A DNA stretch of 64,000 nucleotides from Phytophthora colocasiae (GCA_018806915.1 JAGKQI010000048.1:682001-746000), one strand, 5' to 3'; positions 1 through 11,155 are shown, numbered from the stretch's first letter. Made by a program: numbers and translations. The notes: generated from the sequence alone by a model not told the origin.

Positions 1-701
1 GCGAGTCGGTCTTGGGCGGGACGGTAGACGCTGCGGGTTACAAGTAGAACGGAACGGTAGAGCGATAAAAGCGCACCACAAAAAGTAAAGAAAAATATAA
101 AAAGCGATTATTCTTTGACTTGGGGCTTGTGCTGCGGTGCCCAAGGTAAATTCACGACTGACCTCCACCAGCACGCCCTTCCTTCACTGTTTTCCAACGT
201 CTCACGTCCTCCAGAGTCCTCTTCCTTGTCCTTCCCGGGTCCGTACCTCCTCGACGGTACCACTCACCCCTTCCTCACACATACTCGGGGCGCTGTTAAG
301 CCCAGCGTAGCTCTAGTCCATGTCTTCCGTCCTTGGCATCAGCTCACACGCAACCTGGCGCACGCTCCACGCTCTTTCTTGGCTGCGCAGACCTCGTTTC
401 CCTAGCAATAGCGGCGCGCACTCACCCTCGTGCTGGCTGCGACCGGGGCCGGCTCGAACAACTCCTCGCCATACATATGGTCTTCCGCAATGCGACGGGT
501 CGTGGATCGGGTTTCAGAGGGGGAACGGTCGGGACCGTACCCGAGACGGTGGCCACCGTTCTCACTCGGGACATCACACGTACTACGACCCTGTTAGTAG
601 CTAATGCACACGAGTTACTGCCAGGATTACAGATAGAACCTTCAAACATGTTACTGAGACTACTTAACTGTTTCTGTATAGCAGTTGTAAAACTGCTTCA
701 G
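1..701. other. Intergenic stretch, no gene recognised
   Basis: Several short overlapping open frames occur here, but none gives a recognisable domain and they contradict one another in frame. I see no convincing gene, RNA or repeat. It could be eroded mobile-element DNA upstream of the MULE gene, but the sequence does not show that directly. Confidence 0.4.
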
Positions 702-762
702 TAGTTTCAAAACGGCTTCATAAGTTTCAAAACTTCTTTTTGGAGAGCAGTAGTTTCAAAAC
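702..762 (+). repeat. Three short direct repeats AGTTTCAAAAC upstream of the MULE gene
   Basis: The core AGTTTCAAAAC occurs at about 703-713, 723-733 and 752-762, ending 66 bp before the likely ATG of the MULE-like gene. Such subterminal repeats can be transposase binding sites, but no matching inverted copy was found downstream of the gene. A similar string is present in the LTR of the gypsy element at 17.7-23.4 kb. Confidence 0.4.
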
Positions 763-827
763 CTCTACTTGCATTGCTACTATCTCTTTTAGCCAAAACA
801 TCCTCACTAAACAATCTGCCCAGTGCA

Positions 828-3216
828 ATGGACATTGCTGCGGGGACAACCTACAGCTCGGACAGCTCCTATGCTCCTGATATCGATGATTCTGATGCAT
901 TCAACTCGGAGAGCTCTGAGATGCACTTCGAGTTCGATGACCCTCCATCTAACGACGCCCACAACGAGGACCGGGGAGGACAAGCTATAGAGAGGCGAGA
1001 TTTCGTTCTGGTTGGAGTACTGTCCACGTTCACGGCAGCTCGCAACCACATGTGTGAACGTGACGAACACATCCACTCGTATGAAACGCGCTACCAGACA
1101 ACTCGGCTTCTCGTACATGTGTTTGTTTGCCGGAGTCACAGAAACTGTCAGCATCGCTACAAAATACGACGAATTAGTGTAGGAGAGACATCAGAAGACG
1201 AAGAATATCATTTGGAAGAGCATGGCGACCACGCTGCGGAGGCGATAGCAATCCGTCGCAGAGGTATCCACCCAATACTTCTCGAAGAAGTTGAAGCCCT
1301 ATTGGAAATGGGTTGGGGTGCCAAGCAGCTTCGAACTTTACTCAACCATAAGTACCGTGATGCACCTAGAATTCTTCGCCTAGTACCAACCCGGAAACAG
1401 CTCGAAAACCGTAAAGCGTTTCTAGAGGTCGATATCTGGGTGGGAAGTCACGAACCATGCATCATTCACTGCGTGGGCAAGTACTCGCCTGTGTACGACT
1501 CGTGACAATTTTTTTACGATCACTGACAATACCGATAGTAGGATGGATGAAATGGTAGTACTGGACACGTTCAGTTTCGATGTGCCAGACGTTGAAGGTA
1601 GATCTTCCTTCGGCATCATTGTGAGTTCTAGACGTGTTTTCCGGAATGTGGTAACCTCAGTTCGTGACCAGGGTGAGGAGCTCGTACTTAGCACGGATGG
1701 GACGTACAAATTGCACTTTGGAGGGTGGACAGTAGTAGATTGCGGGTCTACTGCTGTGTGTTGGGACAGAAATTCTTTCGTGCATCGGTTTGTACCTTGG
1801 GCATACATGTTTGTGCGGAGCGAGTCTGCCAGTGCGTACTCAAGGCAGTTCAGCGTCGTAAGAGAGCGAGCCGGAACAGTTTTCGACGTTGAAGTAAACG
1901 TTGCGTTCGGTACTTTGGGCCATTCCGAAGCTATTGCATCTGCTTTTCAGGCTGAATGGCCAGATGTGTCCCTGCTCACGTGTTGGCCACACCTAGTGCG
2001 CAATTGCCGAAAACACAAACACCTACTGGAGCTCAGTGACAACTACGAAGATGTAATAAAGCCAAACTTGCTGTTACTACGTCGAGCTCGAACACACGCA
2101 CAGTTTTTGAAGATGAGCGTGATCGTGTTGGAGTATTGGGGTCGATACGGGGAAAATGCCTACGCTAACTGGTTCCGAGCAGTTTATTTATCTTCTCGAT
2201 GGAATCGGTGGCATATTACGGGGTCAGGAGTAGGTGGGATTACCCCAAGCCAGCAAGGCATCGAAGCACATCATAGTGTGATCAAGAAAACCTGCGCGCC
2301 AAGCCCCAGGGCTTCAACCAACGGGGTTCTTAAAGGAATTTTGCCAAGAATCTTACAGTCCGATGGTGAAACCTTGTGCTTGGCTTCTGTGGCCCATTAT
2401 TGTGAAAGTCCTGTACCCCCCGAGTTGATCGCGAAAGCAAAGCTGCTAACCTCATCAAGTCGTAACTACAGCAAACTAAAAAAAGGAAGGGGTCAAGCCA
2501 GACGGCTTGTTGCTATCATCTTCAACGCCAGCAAGTACATTGTGGGTGGTGCTGGTATCCTGGGCACAGAAGTGGACGCTAGACGTGCTGAAAAGTTTGT
2601 TCGGTCTCTTGAAGGCCGTGTGCCACGTGATTTGAAAGCTGTGGAGATCGATTTCGAGTTGCTATCGCTGCACCGTGTCGTGATCGGAGCAGATGCACCT
2701 CAGCATCCTTTTCACTTGGATCCAGTATGGTCTACAGAAAATGTGCTGAGTGTTCGAAACTATACTCAGTGTGACTGTCACTCGTACATGCAAACTGGTT
2801 GGGTATGCTCTCACATACTCGCCAGTTTGTCTCTTTTGGGACTACTAGATCTTCAGGCCGCAATGGCTAGCGTTCCTGTTCGGCGTGCACCAGGCAGACC
2901 ACCAAACCGCCGCTCTGCCCTCGACCGAGAAGCACCAGAGGAAGGTTACTTCAACGAGGACCGTCTTGTGAGACTGTTCGTTGCAAAGCCTGGGCAACCT
3001 CTCAAATGGAAGGTAGTTGTCGAGAGTGACGTTGGAGTAGAAGGTGAGGGTGAGAGAGGCTACACTATTGGGGAGGTGGTTGGCCTGCGTTTGTCGGACG
3101 GTGTATTTGTCTGGTCAGTTCGCTTGCCTGGTGGTGACGTACGAGACTTGGAGGTTCAAGATCTCGCTCAAGCAGTACACCGTGCTAACGAGCTGGGTGT
3201 TCATGTGACAGGCTAG
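828..3216 (+). CDS. MULE-family (Mutator-like) transposase-derived protein with SWIM zinc finger
   Basis: Two long open frames (to 1505, and from 1543) lie in different frames and join without a stop if a 58-nt intron at 1481-1538 is removed, giving about 776 residues. Order: an acidic Ser/Asp-rich N-terminus; a Cys/His region like the FLYWCH/WRKY-GCM1 fingers of MULEs (CRSHRNC, then HGDH); the MULE transposase core with DGTYKL and, later, GIEAHHSVIKK; a SWIM finger (CDC...CSH); and a C-terminal basic tail. The first Asp (DGTYKL) and final Glu (GIEAHH) of the DDE triad are visible, but the middle Asp seems replaced by Gly (LGHSEAI). Known family role: cut-and-paste DNA transposition. Inference: an inactive relic or a domesticated DNA-binding protein. 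ATG at 828 was chosen because the frame upstream offers only a TTG. A simple frameshift instead of the intron is possible. Confidence 0.75.
1481..1538 (+). other. Probable intron in the MULE-like gene
   Basis: Removing GT..AG at 1481-1538 (58 nt), or up to 1541 (61 nt), joins the two frames in phase. A branch-like CTGAC lies at 1523-1527, 12 nt before the acceptor, with a T run just upstream. The donor GTACTC is weak, so a frameshift mutation is the alternative. Confidence 0.5.
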
Positions 3217-3708
3217 TTGCTTCATAGTAGCACAAGATACTTATTGATTAGCTTTTACAATTACAGGCTAGTCATTGTTAGTGCTTCAAACGCTGCCAAC
3301 GAACGTCCTTTCATCAATACAACTATATTTTTCGTTTTTAAAATTCATTTATCATTTGCTTATCCCGCTCAATGCGCGTGGAGCCTACCGCAGAAGTACT
3401 AGTACACAATTTTACAGGCACCTTCTTCGTGAATGGATGAATTAAAATCGAATTCATTTGTCAATGTATAGTTTATCGTATTACAGAGTAATGCAACGTT
3501 ATAGAAAAATTGATTGCTTGAGAAAATTCGATTTATGAGATGAGATACAGCAAATCTAGGATAACTTCAACATGTAACACTGCAACTGGTTGAAGTTCGT
3601 GTCACGTCATGTGGAGTACCGTAAGTGTCAACACGGTGTAAAAATAGTGCGAAAAATGTTTTAAACAGATAAACAGTAGTTATAACAGGCGACAAGGGAG
3701 TAATAATG
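3217..3708. other. AT-richer intergenic gap
   Basis: About 490 bp between convergent genes. No conserved frame or repeat is seen; it probably contains the two 3' untranslated regions. Confidence 0.4.
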
Positions 3709-4542
3709 CTACGACAGCAAAGTATAACAGGTTTTAAATAGCAGCCGTCCGGAGTGCGATATTCTCCGCTTATCCAATTCAGAATACCGTTTTCCCAAAT
3801 TTTGCGTTAGCTTTTTCACTGTCCCCACTGATTCCGGCATGAACGTCGACTGCACCATTTTGAGGACGCGAGGCACCACAAATTGGCGAATTCGGTCGCT
3901 CATGCAGTCCAAAATCACCATAGAATAAACCGACAACAAGTTTTGGCTGGTTTGACGGAAGAAACTGCACACAGAAAGCTCGGAACGCTCTCGACCTGGT
4001 AGATTAGGCGCTAGCGGGATCCCCACCGAGTGCATGACGTGGTAACCCAATTTCCCACTGGTTGACAAGGACTTTACCCCCGTAGCTTCGACGTACACAT
4101 AGTCTCGGTTCTTTACGAGACCCATGGATCTTCGACGCACATCCAGCTCCATCCACTTGAGTGAAACAGTCGAAAAAGGATAAAGAGCTGTCGGGACTTT
4201 AAGCTTCTGTAAGACGGCAGTACTGCTGAAGTCGTTCGCGGTCTCCCTTGTAGATTCAGAAACTCCGAACATCAAATCGTCCAGTTTTCCAGGAATTGAC
4301 CCGACGCAGAGTAGCGACTGCACGTCCGTGGGGAACTCTTGTTTTCTGGTGTAAACTTGAATTCCGTCCTTAGTTTTAAGGAGTTTCCAAGCGTTGGAGT
4401 CCACTTTGGAGAAGTCTAAATATCTGTCGAGGTTTGCATTTAGGATGGCGTTTGCGACGTCCTGAAGCTTGCTCGAGTCGGTAGTTGAGAGCGAAGCAGA
4501 CTGGAATGGACTTCGTGTGATATTGGAGCCACCTCCGGCCAT
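3709..4542 (-). pseudogene. START-domain protein lacking its C-terminal zinc finger (array copy 1)
   Basis: The frame encodes the START lipid-binding domain of the local family: WKLLKTKDGIQVY near the N-terminus, the signature LKWMELDVRRRSMG, then VKNRDYVYVEATG, and a C-terminal helix region ending LGKRYSELD. Paralogues continue into a CxxC-rich FYVE-like finger; here the frame turns into about 20 unrelated residues and stops. The protein is about 277 residues against about 400 for full copies. ATG at 4542 matches the family start; an in-frame ATG at 4584 would add 14 unalignable residues. It is either a pseudogene or a START-only derivative. It is first of three minus-strand copies, all reading away from the PGAM gene. 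Confidence 0.75.
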
Positions 4543-4851
4543 GGCTGCAATTGAACCAATTCGAGAATGAACTCCATAGAGCACTAGACCAGGGCCTGGG
4601 ACAGATCTTTATCATCACATATGCGGACGGAAGGACGGGGGTTTGTGACGTTAGTGACTCGAATTTTTGACTGAATGTCCTCCAAACTTGCATTTTGAGC
4701 CCAAGAGCCTTCTGCCCTGTGTACATCTGTGCCAATATGCAGCGATGTGCCAGACCGACTTGTCCGTATCGATTTGACTGGGAATCTCATGAATCGCCAT
4801 AAAAGCCTTGTTCAAACAACTGTAAAAGCTGAGACCTATTGTAACACTTGC

Positions 4852-6060
4852 CTAAGCTAAACCTGAAAAACTAGCTGATCCACTACTCTTCCTGATCGCC
4901 CACCCGGGCGATTTCATTGATCTAACTGAATGACACATCCGTCTTAGAAGTCCAGCTCCATTCCTTGGTGTTTTCTTGCCTGATTTTGGTTCTTCAGCTG
5001 TGATCATTCCATCCAGACAAGACAGACACAACGTCATATCCCTTGTTGTTTCCTTGAGGTTTGAAGTGAGGAATTTGGGCTTCTTTTCGATTCTGCACGA
5101 ATTGCAAATGTGTCCGAGACACGACTTGCACGTATTGTGTTGACTGGAGAATTTCCCAATTGTCCACAACCGCTTGGAACAGGTTACGCACGTGAAATAC
5201 GGCGTGGAAAATTTCACTCCTCGGAGGGTATTCAGCTCCGAATAGCTCCTCCCCAATGTATCTTTCAACTTCTTCATCTTACCATCATTCAAACCTGAAG
5301 TTGTGAAGAGAGACAGCATCATCTGAGCGAAATGAGGGACAATTACGCGTCGAGCCTGTTCGTTCATCGGATTTAGCATCCACACGCCATAAACTGCCAC
5401 TGAGTTGGCATTTTCCTGCTGGAAGAAGAAACACACGGAGAGTTTACCACGAATTCGCCCAGACAGAGTAGGGGCTTGCTCAATATCCACTGAATGCATG
5501 AGATAATAACCAACGGGATCCTTTCCAGCCACATTTTCCACGCCGCTAGCTTCGACGTAGACATAGTCGCGGTTCTTGATAAACCCCATTGCTCGACGAC
5601 GGACATCCAACTCCATCCACTTGACTTTCACAGAGTTAAACGGTTCTTTCAATGTCGGAGTTTGAATTGTCGAAAGTACGACGGCTCGGTCGATATCGGA
5701 AGCGAAAATCGTCTTGGATAAAGCTGGATTGATCCCGGGGTTGCTGATTCTCGACATCGCGTCTTCGATTGTACCAGGAGTAGACCCGATACACAGCATC
5801 ACTTGCAACTCAGGGTCAGTTGCTGTGTCACGTTGGATGATTGAGTGCAGGCGGTTCCATCGGCGTTCAGCGTACAGTCGCATTTTCTCTTTGCTCTTGA
5901 CCAAACTCCATGTACTTGGGTCCACATCTGAGAATTTCTCGTACCGATTGAGGTTCGCAACTACGATGGTCTTGGCTAGAGCTTGCAGCTCGGTTGCATC
6001 TCCGGACGAAATGGAGATGGGAGGGAATGGAGCCATGATACTTGTCTGATTGTTAGGCAA
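4852..6060 (-). CDS. START domain plus FYVE-like zinc-finger protein (array copy 2)
   Basis: A complete 402-residue copy. START domain roughly residues 15-270, with the family signatures VKWMELDVRRRAMG and IKNRDYVYVEASG; then a FYVE-like finger of four CxxC pairs (CVTC, CKSC, CNSC, CLSC) around residues 290-355; then a basic Ser-rich tail. The CxxC-x4-CxxC spacing in the middle is FYVE-like, but the classical R-H-H-C-R lipid-binding motif is replaced by residues around CNSCRIEKK. Family knowledge: START pockets bind sterols or phospholipids and FYVE fingers bind PI3P. Inference: a cytosolic lipid-sensing or lipid-transfer protein with uncertain PI3P binding. A second ATG at 6036 may be the true start, giving MAPF. 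Confidence 0.85.
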   Translation of the reverse strand: MPNNQTSIMAPFPPISISSGDATELQALAKTIVVANLNRYEKFSDVDPSTWSLVKSKEKMRLYAERRWNRLHSIIQRDTATDPELQVMLCIGSTPGTIEDAMSRISNPGINPALSKTIFASDIDRAVVLSTIQTPTLKEPFNSVKVKWMELDVRRRAMGFIKNRDYVYVEASGVENVAGKDPVGYYLMHSVDIEQAPTLSGRIRGKLSVCFFFQQENANSVAVYGVWMLNPMNEQARRVIVPHFAQMMLSLFTTSGLNDGKMKKLKDTLGRSYSELNTLRGVKFSTPYFTCVTCSKRLWTIGKFSSQHNTCKSCLGHICNSCRIEKKPKFLTSNLKETTRDMTLCLSCLDGMITAEEPKSGKKTPRNGAGLLRRMCHSVRSMKSPGWAIRKSSGSASFSGLA

Positions 6061-6477
6061 ATTGTCAAATGAATGGATTGGTCGTACTTGGTTGATTCAC
6101 TTGTTCAGCATCACATCTTCCATCTTGCCCATACGGAGTGAGGGAAACTGCCGGTGACTACACCACCACCCGATAATAAAGCATCCGGGTCCATGTGGCA
6201 GGTTATCCGTTGTAATGCGCTTGTCTAGCGCATTTATGCGGATAGGCAAGATGCAACGAAGCCAGCGATGTTTCGAAGAGCTTTGCCTTTGTTGTGAATC
6301 GTGACAGGGTGATATCTGTCGACGTAAGTAATAACCTCTCTTGAATTAAAGACTACTTAGAGTATCATCGCTTCTGTCGATCGCGAAAGTTATACCTCGA
6401 CATGAATCAACATACTGCGTGAGCTTTTTGTAAGGCGGCTTCGTTCATCAAATAGCCAAAATATTCTACAGCAAAAT
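6061..6477. other. Intergenic gap
   Basis: About 420 bp between two minus-strand START copies. I see no conserved coding frame or element; presumably promoter of copy 2 and 3' region of copy 3. Confidence 0.4.
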
Positions 6478-7562
6478 CTAACACGACACCACTGAAACTC
6501 CACTCTCACATGCACCTCCCCACGAACTCGCGCACGATTCGGTCTCTGCGAACGAAAACTCGGACACATTCTCGTTAATTGCGCACGACGAGCAGAAAAC
6601 CGCTTTCCGCTGTGTCATTTCGAGCTCCGGCGTCATGAAACTCAGTTCCTTCACCACCTTACAGGAACTGCACACGTATCCAGAGCAGACGTTGCACGTT
6701 GTTGTCTTCCCCAGTCGCCAAGACCGTTTCGAACAAGTAACGCAAGCATCTCGCGGAACAGTTTCCGATCTCATCGATTCCTTCTCCTTTGATTCTGCAG
6801 ATTTGACAAAGGTGGCACGCTTGAACATCGACAGCAGAGTATTGACAAAAGAAGGCAACACCACTTTTCGAACACGATCATCCACGGGATCCATCATCCC
6901 CAGGACGTAGATAGACACTGACGTCTTACTTTCTTGTCGGAAGAAGGAGCATACCGACAGTTGAGCTCGAATACTGCGAGGAAGGCGGTTAACACCAGGG
7001 ATATCGACCGAGTGGAGTAAATGCCTATTTTCTCTCCATTTGACAGACGTCGACTTCCAGTGGCTTCAACGTACACGAAGTCGTGGTTCTTGACAACCTT
7101 CGACTGGACATTGAGCTCCATCCACTTGACTTCTACCAATCGGAACGGTTTCGTAGTTGTCGGTAACTTGAGTGTGGATAGGAGAGTCGCTTTAGCCAAG
7201 TCATTCACACAGGAAGCAGGCGGATTCGCGATGCCAAGCATCACATCATCCAGTTTCCCTGAGGTTGAGCCAACACACAACATTGGCTGCAAATCTGCGT
7301 TTGTTGATGCAATTGAAGCTGGATTCACTTGGAATGGAGTGAAGGCTGGTCGGTGTTGACGTTCCAGGTAAACTCTCGTTCGGTGCGTTGTTTTCACGAG
7401 TTTCCACGTCTTTGGACTGACTTTACCTTTGTCGTGCTCTAAAAAGCACTGGTAACGCCTCGCATTTGCATCACGAATCGTTTTCACTAAACCTTGCAAT
7501 TGGTCAGCGTCTGAAGGTGAAATTGGCTGGATGGGGTTCACGCGAGCACTTCCTGGTGTCAT
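6478..7562 (-). pseudogene. Frameshifted START plus FYVE-like gene (array copy 3)
   Basis: The N-terminal part (6894-7562, 222 codons) carries the START domain up to VYVEATG and NGEKIG, then loses frame near 7015-7025. The C-terminal half of START and the zinc finger (CVTC, CNVC, CSSC, CSSC) continue in another frame at 6478-6918. Compared with paralogues, the break behaves as a net loss of 4 nt just after the GEKIG segment, not a homopolymer slip. The copy has also lost about three residues in the segment before VKNHDFVYVEA. Probably a true pseudogene. The ATG at 7562 (MTPGS) is the only good family-like start. Confidence 0.8.
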
Positions 7563-8092
7563 GTGACGTTTGTCTTGTGTGTCAACAACTGAAGTGAGTT
7601 TTTTTTTCTTTTGTGGTGATAGTTATACGAGCTGATCCTAACGCAGGTGGTCTGAACAACATGTTGGTGTAACTACAAGGACCTATCCAACGCGTGTAGT
7701 TTATTGGTTGATTGATCCTTCAAACGACAAAAACTAATGGATTGTAGTGGCTGGTAGACACCGGCAACAGGTGCGTGCGGTGTTTAGCCTGCTCTTATGC
7801 ACATGTACGCAATAAAAGGCTATCCGTGCAATTGCCAGTGGCAATGTTCTCTCCCTCATTTGCATCTGTTGCCACAGAGTTTAGGTGCATGGACTTCGAT
7901 CAGGAAATATCCTAGTTGAAGCAGCATAGGCTATGCTGCATAGCACTTTGAAAACGACAAGGTAGCTGAGAAGTTTTTATAACTGTTTTTTTTGTTAAGA
8001 AATTACACAAGTGATGCTCTATCTGTGAGTCAAACACATGAGGCAACACACTGTCAGAGATGCATAGCAACCTGCAGCGTTAAACAATCCGT
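7563..8092. other. Intergenic gap
   Basis: About 530 bp between START copy 3 and PGAM. No gene, RNA or repeat recognised. Confidence 0.4.
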
Positions 8093-8875
8093 TTACTTGG
8101 CCTTGGTCTGGTTGGCGACACCAGCAATGCGTGCCTTGATCTCCTCCTGGTTGCCCACGTAGTATCCGGACAGAGGGGCAATGGCGTCCTTGTGCGGCAC
8201 AGGCTTGAAGTTCTCGTCCAGGTCGTACACAAGGGGCACGCCCGTGGGGATGTTAAGGCCCGTGATAGTGTCCTCAGGGATGTTGTCCAGGTGCTTCACC
8301 AGAGCACGGAGGGAGTTGCCGTGGGCGGCAATGACGATCTTCTTGCCCTCCTTAATGGACGGGATGATGGTCTGCTCCCAGTAGGGCAGGACACGCTCGC
8401 CAGTAGTGGCAAGGGACTCAGCGAAGGGCAGAAGTTCCTTAGGGACATCAGCGTACTTCGGGTCGTTGCCCGGGTAGTACTCACTGCTGGCCTCAAGGGA
8501 AGGGGGAGGAGTAGCGTAACTACGACGCCAGATCATGACCTTCTCAATACCGTGCTTGTCCACCGTCTCCTGCTTGTTAAGACCAGTAAGAGCACCGTAG
8601 TGACGCTCGTTCAGACGCCAGGAGCGAGTCACAGGGATCCACATGAGGTCTGTTTCCTCCAGGATGTTCCACAGCGTCTTGATTGCGCGCTTCAGCACCG
8701 AAGTGTAGGCCAAGTCGAACTTGAATCCGGCCTCCTTGAGCACTTTACCGGCGTCGTGGGACTCGTGCTCGCCCTTCTCGGACAGAGGAACATCGTGCCA
8801 TCCCGTGAACTTGTTGTCCACGTTCCACTGGCTCTCGCCGTGACGGATAAGCACGATCTGGTACTTGGCGGCCAT
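8093..8875 (-). CDS. 2,3-bisphosphoglycerate-dependent phosphoglycerate mutase
   Basis: A 260-residue cofactor-dependent PGAM (GpmA-type), interconverting 3- and 2-phosphoglycerate in glycolysis and gluconeogenesis in the cytosol. The phosphohistidine motif LIRHGES (His12), Glu90 in RLNERHYG and the second catalytic His185 in AAHGNSL are all present, as is the W-R-R-S segment typical of the family. Length matches the usual 230-260 residues. ATG at 8875 gives the canonical [14 protein letters not shown] start. An oomycete-type initiator lies 39 nt upstream. It is a single-copy housekeeping gene embedded between START copies 3 and 4. A 229-codon open frame on the opposite strand is a shadow. 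Confidence 0.95.
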   Translation of the reverse strand: MAAKYQIVLIRHGESQWNVDNKFTGWHDVPLSEKGEHESHDAGKVLKEAGFKFDLAYTSVLKRAIKTLWNILEETDLMWIPVTRSWRLNERHYGALTGLNKQETVDKHGIEKVMIWRRSYATPPPSLEASSEYYPGNDPKYADVPKELLPFAESLATTGERVLPYWEQTIIPSIKEGKKIVIAAHGNSLRALVKHLDNIPEDTITGLNIPTGVPLVYDLDENFKPVPHKDAIAPLSGYYVGNQEEIKARIAGVANQTKAK

Positions 8876-8913
8876 TTTTAAACACTTTTTGCGTTACTCT
8901 ACGGGTTTAATGC

Positions 8914-8929
8914 AAATTGCAAAGTGAGC
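8914..8929 (-). promoter_or_regulatory. Oomycete Inr plus FPR core promoter of PGAM
   Basis: On the minus strand the sequence reads GCTCACTTTGCAATTT, agreeing at 15 of 16 positions with the known oomycete initiator/flanking promoter consensus GCTCATTYYNCAWTTT. It lies 39-54 nt upstream of the PGAM ATG, a normal spacing for this promoter class. This is one of the best lineage markers in the window. Confidence 0.8.
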
Positions 8930-9704
8930 AAAGAGGGGAAAGATCGCTGTGTGGCTGTGTGCGTGTTTTTACCCTTTTTTAGTATATTTTCCAGCCAATG
9001 GGAAGCTGTATTTTGTCGAATGGACTGTTTTTTTACAGCTGATTTTGTGCTTGCTCAGATTCAGCATAGTGAAATCAAGAGGATTTTACTTGAGCTACAG
9101 AAGTGTCGCAGCAAGCAATCCAAGCAGCATATTTAAGTAAAAGCGACTATGATTGGCTACTGCTGGCGAATCAACGGCGCCCTCTGACGTGGCGGGGTTG
9201 GCAAGTGCCAATGGTGACTTGCTTGCTTGCAAAGACATCAAGACACGCGACTGCGGACTGCACAAAGTTGGAATACTGTTTTTGCTTTCCATTGCATGGA
9301 AGAGAGCATTATCGGTGTGGAAGTAACGAGAAGATGCGACGGAGGTAAAGACACCCAGGAGTGGAGGCCATGGCCCATGGTGCTTCCTAAAGTCTTGTCG
9401 GATCCAGATACGCTTTGCTGCACAGGTAGCATTGTGGATAAAGTTGTTGATTCGTCAAGGCTAGACTAATGAGTGGTGCAGGGTGCAACACTGTAACTGC
9501 TGCAGGTACTGCTGTGTTAGATATTGGAGTTGCAGATGAAGATGATAGTCGCATGACGTGCCACGCAGGTTAATGCCGAGCTCGTATTCGGTTCATTTTT
9601 GTTCGGCACGAATGAGGCGAGAGCTGGTCTGCTGTTCTGGAGCGAGCGACTGAGAGTTACTACATCGCTGTAGCACCTAATCAGTGTAGCAAGCTCACTC
9701 ACCC
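8930..9704. other. Intergenic stretch before gypsy element A
   Basis: About 775 bp with only short unrelated open frames. No recognisable gene or repeat. Its last five bases (9700-9704, CACCC) are the target site duplicated by the retrotransposon. Confidence 0.4.
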
Positions 9705-10125
9705 TGTAACGGGGATGTTACACGAATGTTTCTCGTTGGTGTGTGACACACGTGGATACATTTATGTGGGTACATAATAGTGTGTGACACTCATGATACA
9801 TTTATGTGGGTACATAATGGTGTGGCACACACGAGTAGATACGTAGATGGCCTCAGAGCCTCACGTTGCATTTTGATTAGGATTTAGTATGTTAGATACT
9901 AAATCCGTTACATTTAGGATTAGGGCACTAAAGTCAATAAAAATCAGTTTGCATTTTACATAGTTAGTGTTAGTCCTTTGTTATAGGGACACTGACTCTG
10001 TGCGTCCCGTATTTAGTGGACTACTTGGTTCTTGTATAGAACCGAAGGCTAGTGCCTTGCAAGCAGGACTCTACGAGTCAACTAAACTTCCTCTGTGCCG
10101 TGCACACCTACGCAGCCCCGCTGCA
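9705..10125 (+). repeat. 5' LTR of gypsy element A
   Basis: 421 bp, beginning TGTAACGGGG and ending CCGCTGCA. It matches the copy at 16881-17301 except for one base near 10003 (C against A). It contains internal short repeats around GATACATTTATGTGGG and an AT-rich segment that may hold the U3 promoter. Confidence 0.93.
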
Positions 10126-10127
10126 TC

Positions 10128-10139
10128 TGGTAGCACTTG
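10128..10139 (+). other. Candidate primer binding site of element A
   Basis: Two bases after the 5' LTR the sequence reads TGGTAGCACTTG. The first eight bases suit the 3' CCA end of an initiator-type tRNA-Met; the rest does not fit the common eukaryotic sequence. Position is right, tRNA identity is uncertain. Confidence 0.4.
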
Positions 10140-10182
10140 TAGTCAATCCAACTCCTGAGTTGAAGACTGTTTCTCTGTGAGA

Positions 10183-11155
10183 ATGGAGCCAGAAGCATAC
10201 GCTCACTTGACTCCGAGTCAGCGGGACACGCTTAACAAGCTTACGTCCTTGCTGGGCCCGGAAGGTACGGCGCACCTTGCGTCCCAAGGGCCGGAGGCCG
10301 TCAACGCGCGCCTCGAGGCATTTGCCTCGTACGAAAACGCTCTCGTCGAGCACATTCAGCGGAATGTAACAGGGGTTACCCCTGCTCCGAGAGCTAAGCC
10401 CGTCACGCTCAGCGTGAAGACCTTCCTCGGGAATGAGGAGAGAACCTCCTTTTGTGGACCCGAGAGGTCAGAAATGGCCATGGGGGCCGCCATGCTCCAG
10501 TTGGAGGGGCAACGCGTTGCGTTTGCCATCTCTAAGCTCGAAGGACGAGCACGAGAATGGGCCTTGACGTCTGGGACGTCGGTGGAAGCGGCCTTCTCCA
10601 CATGGGGCGAGCTAAAGGCCAAGCTCACGCAAGTGTTTGCTCCGCCTAACCAGGCGTATCGCGTGCGGTCACGCTTCCTTGCTTGTCGCCAGGGCAAGAA
10701 GGATCTGGTGGACTATGTCCAAGAGCTGCGCACGCTCATTGCTGGCATGGCTGCCGACCCTCTACCTGAGGTGGTCGCCGTGACCGTCTTCATGGAAGGC
10801 TTACGAGCTGGCGTGGCCAGGACGGAGACATTCCGTCAGAACCCCCACAGCTTCGAAGATGCTGTCAGCGTGGCATTGAATGCCGAACACAACTTTAAGT
10901 TGTCGAGGGTCGGTGCTAGCAGCACAGGGTCCGGTGGACCTGAGCCCATGGACCTCAGCTATGCTGGAAGATGAGGTAGCTGAGCTACGAGCTGCGGTGC
11001 AGCGTATGAGCACCCGCCGGTGCTATACATGCGGCAGTCCCTCACACCTGAGGCCCAACTGCCCTCTGCGCAAAGAGCGCGCCGGCCAAAATGGCCGCAA
11101 CCCTGTCGCGGGTCCCGCTTTGGGCTCTGCCCAGGGAAACGCCGGCTCCCAGTAG
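10183..11155 (+). CDS. gag: Gag polyprotein of element A, frame-broken
   Basis: From ATG 10183 the frame encodes a retrotransposon Gag capsid domain (segments WALTSGTSVEAAFSTWGELK and FLACRQGKKDLVDYVQELR) and stops at 10974. Just before that stop the coding sense moves to another frame, which carries EDEVAELRAAVQRM and a CCHC zinc knuckle (C-x2-C-x4-H-x4-C, CYTCGSPSHLRPNC) up to 11155. The knuckle binds RNA during particle assembly. The break lies around 10960-10975. The longer frame begins with GTG at 10177; the ATG six bases on is the better start. Confidence 0.8.

Noticed and set aside
115..704. Overlapping short open frames in the first 700 bp
   Set aside because: Three mutually exclusive frames, low-complexity composition and no family match.
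8192..8881. 229-codon open frame antisense to PGAM
   Set aside because: It is the mirror of a strongly conserved, codon-biased gene and has no domain of its own.
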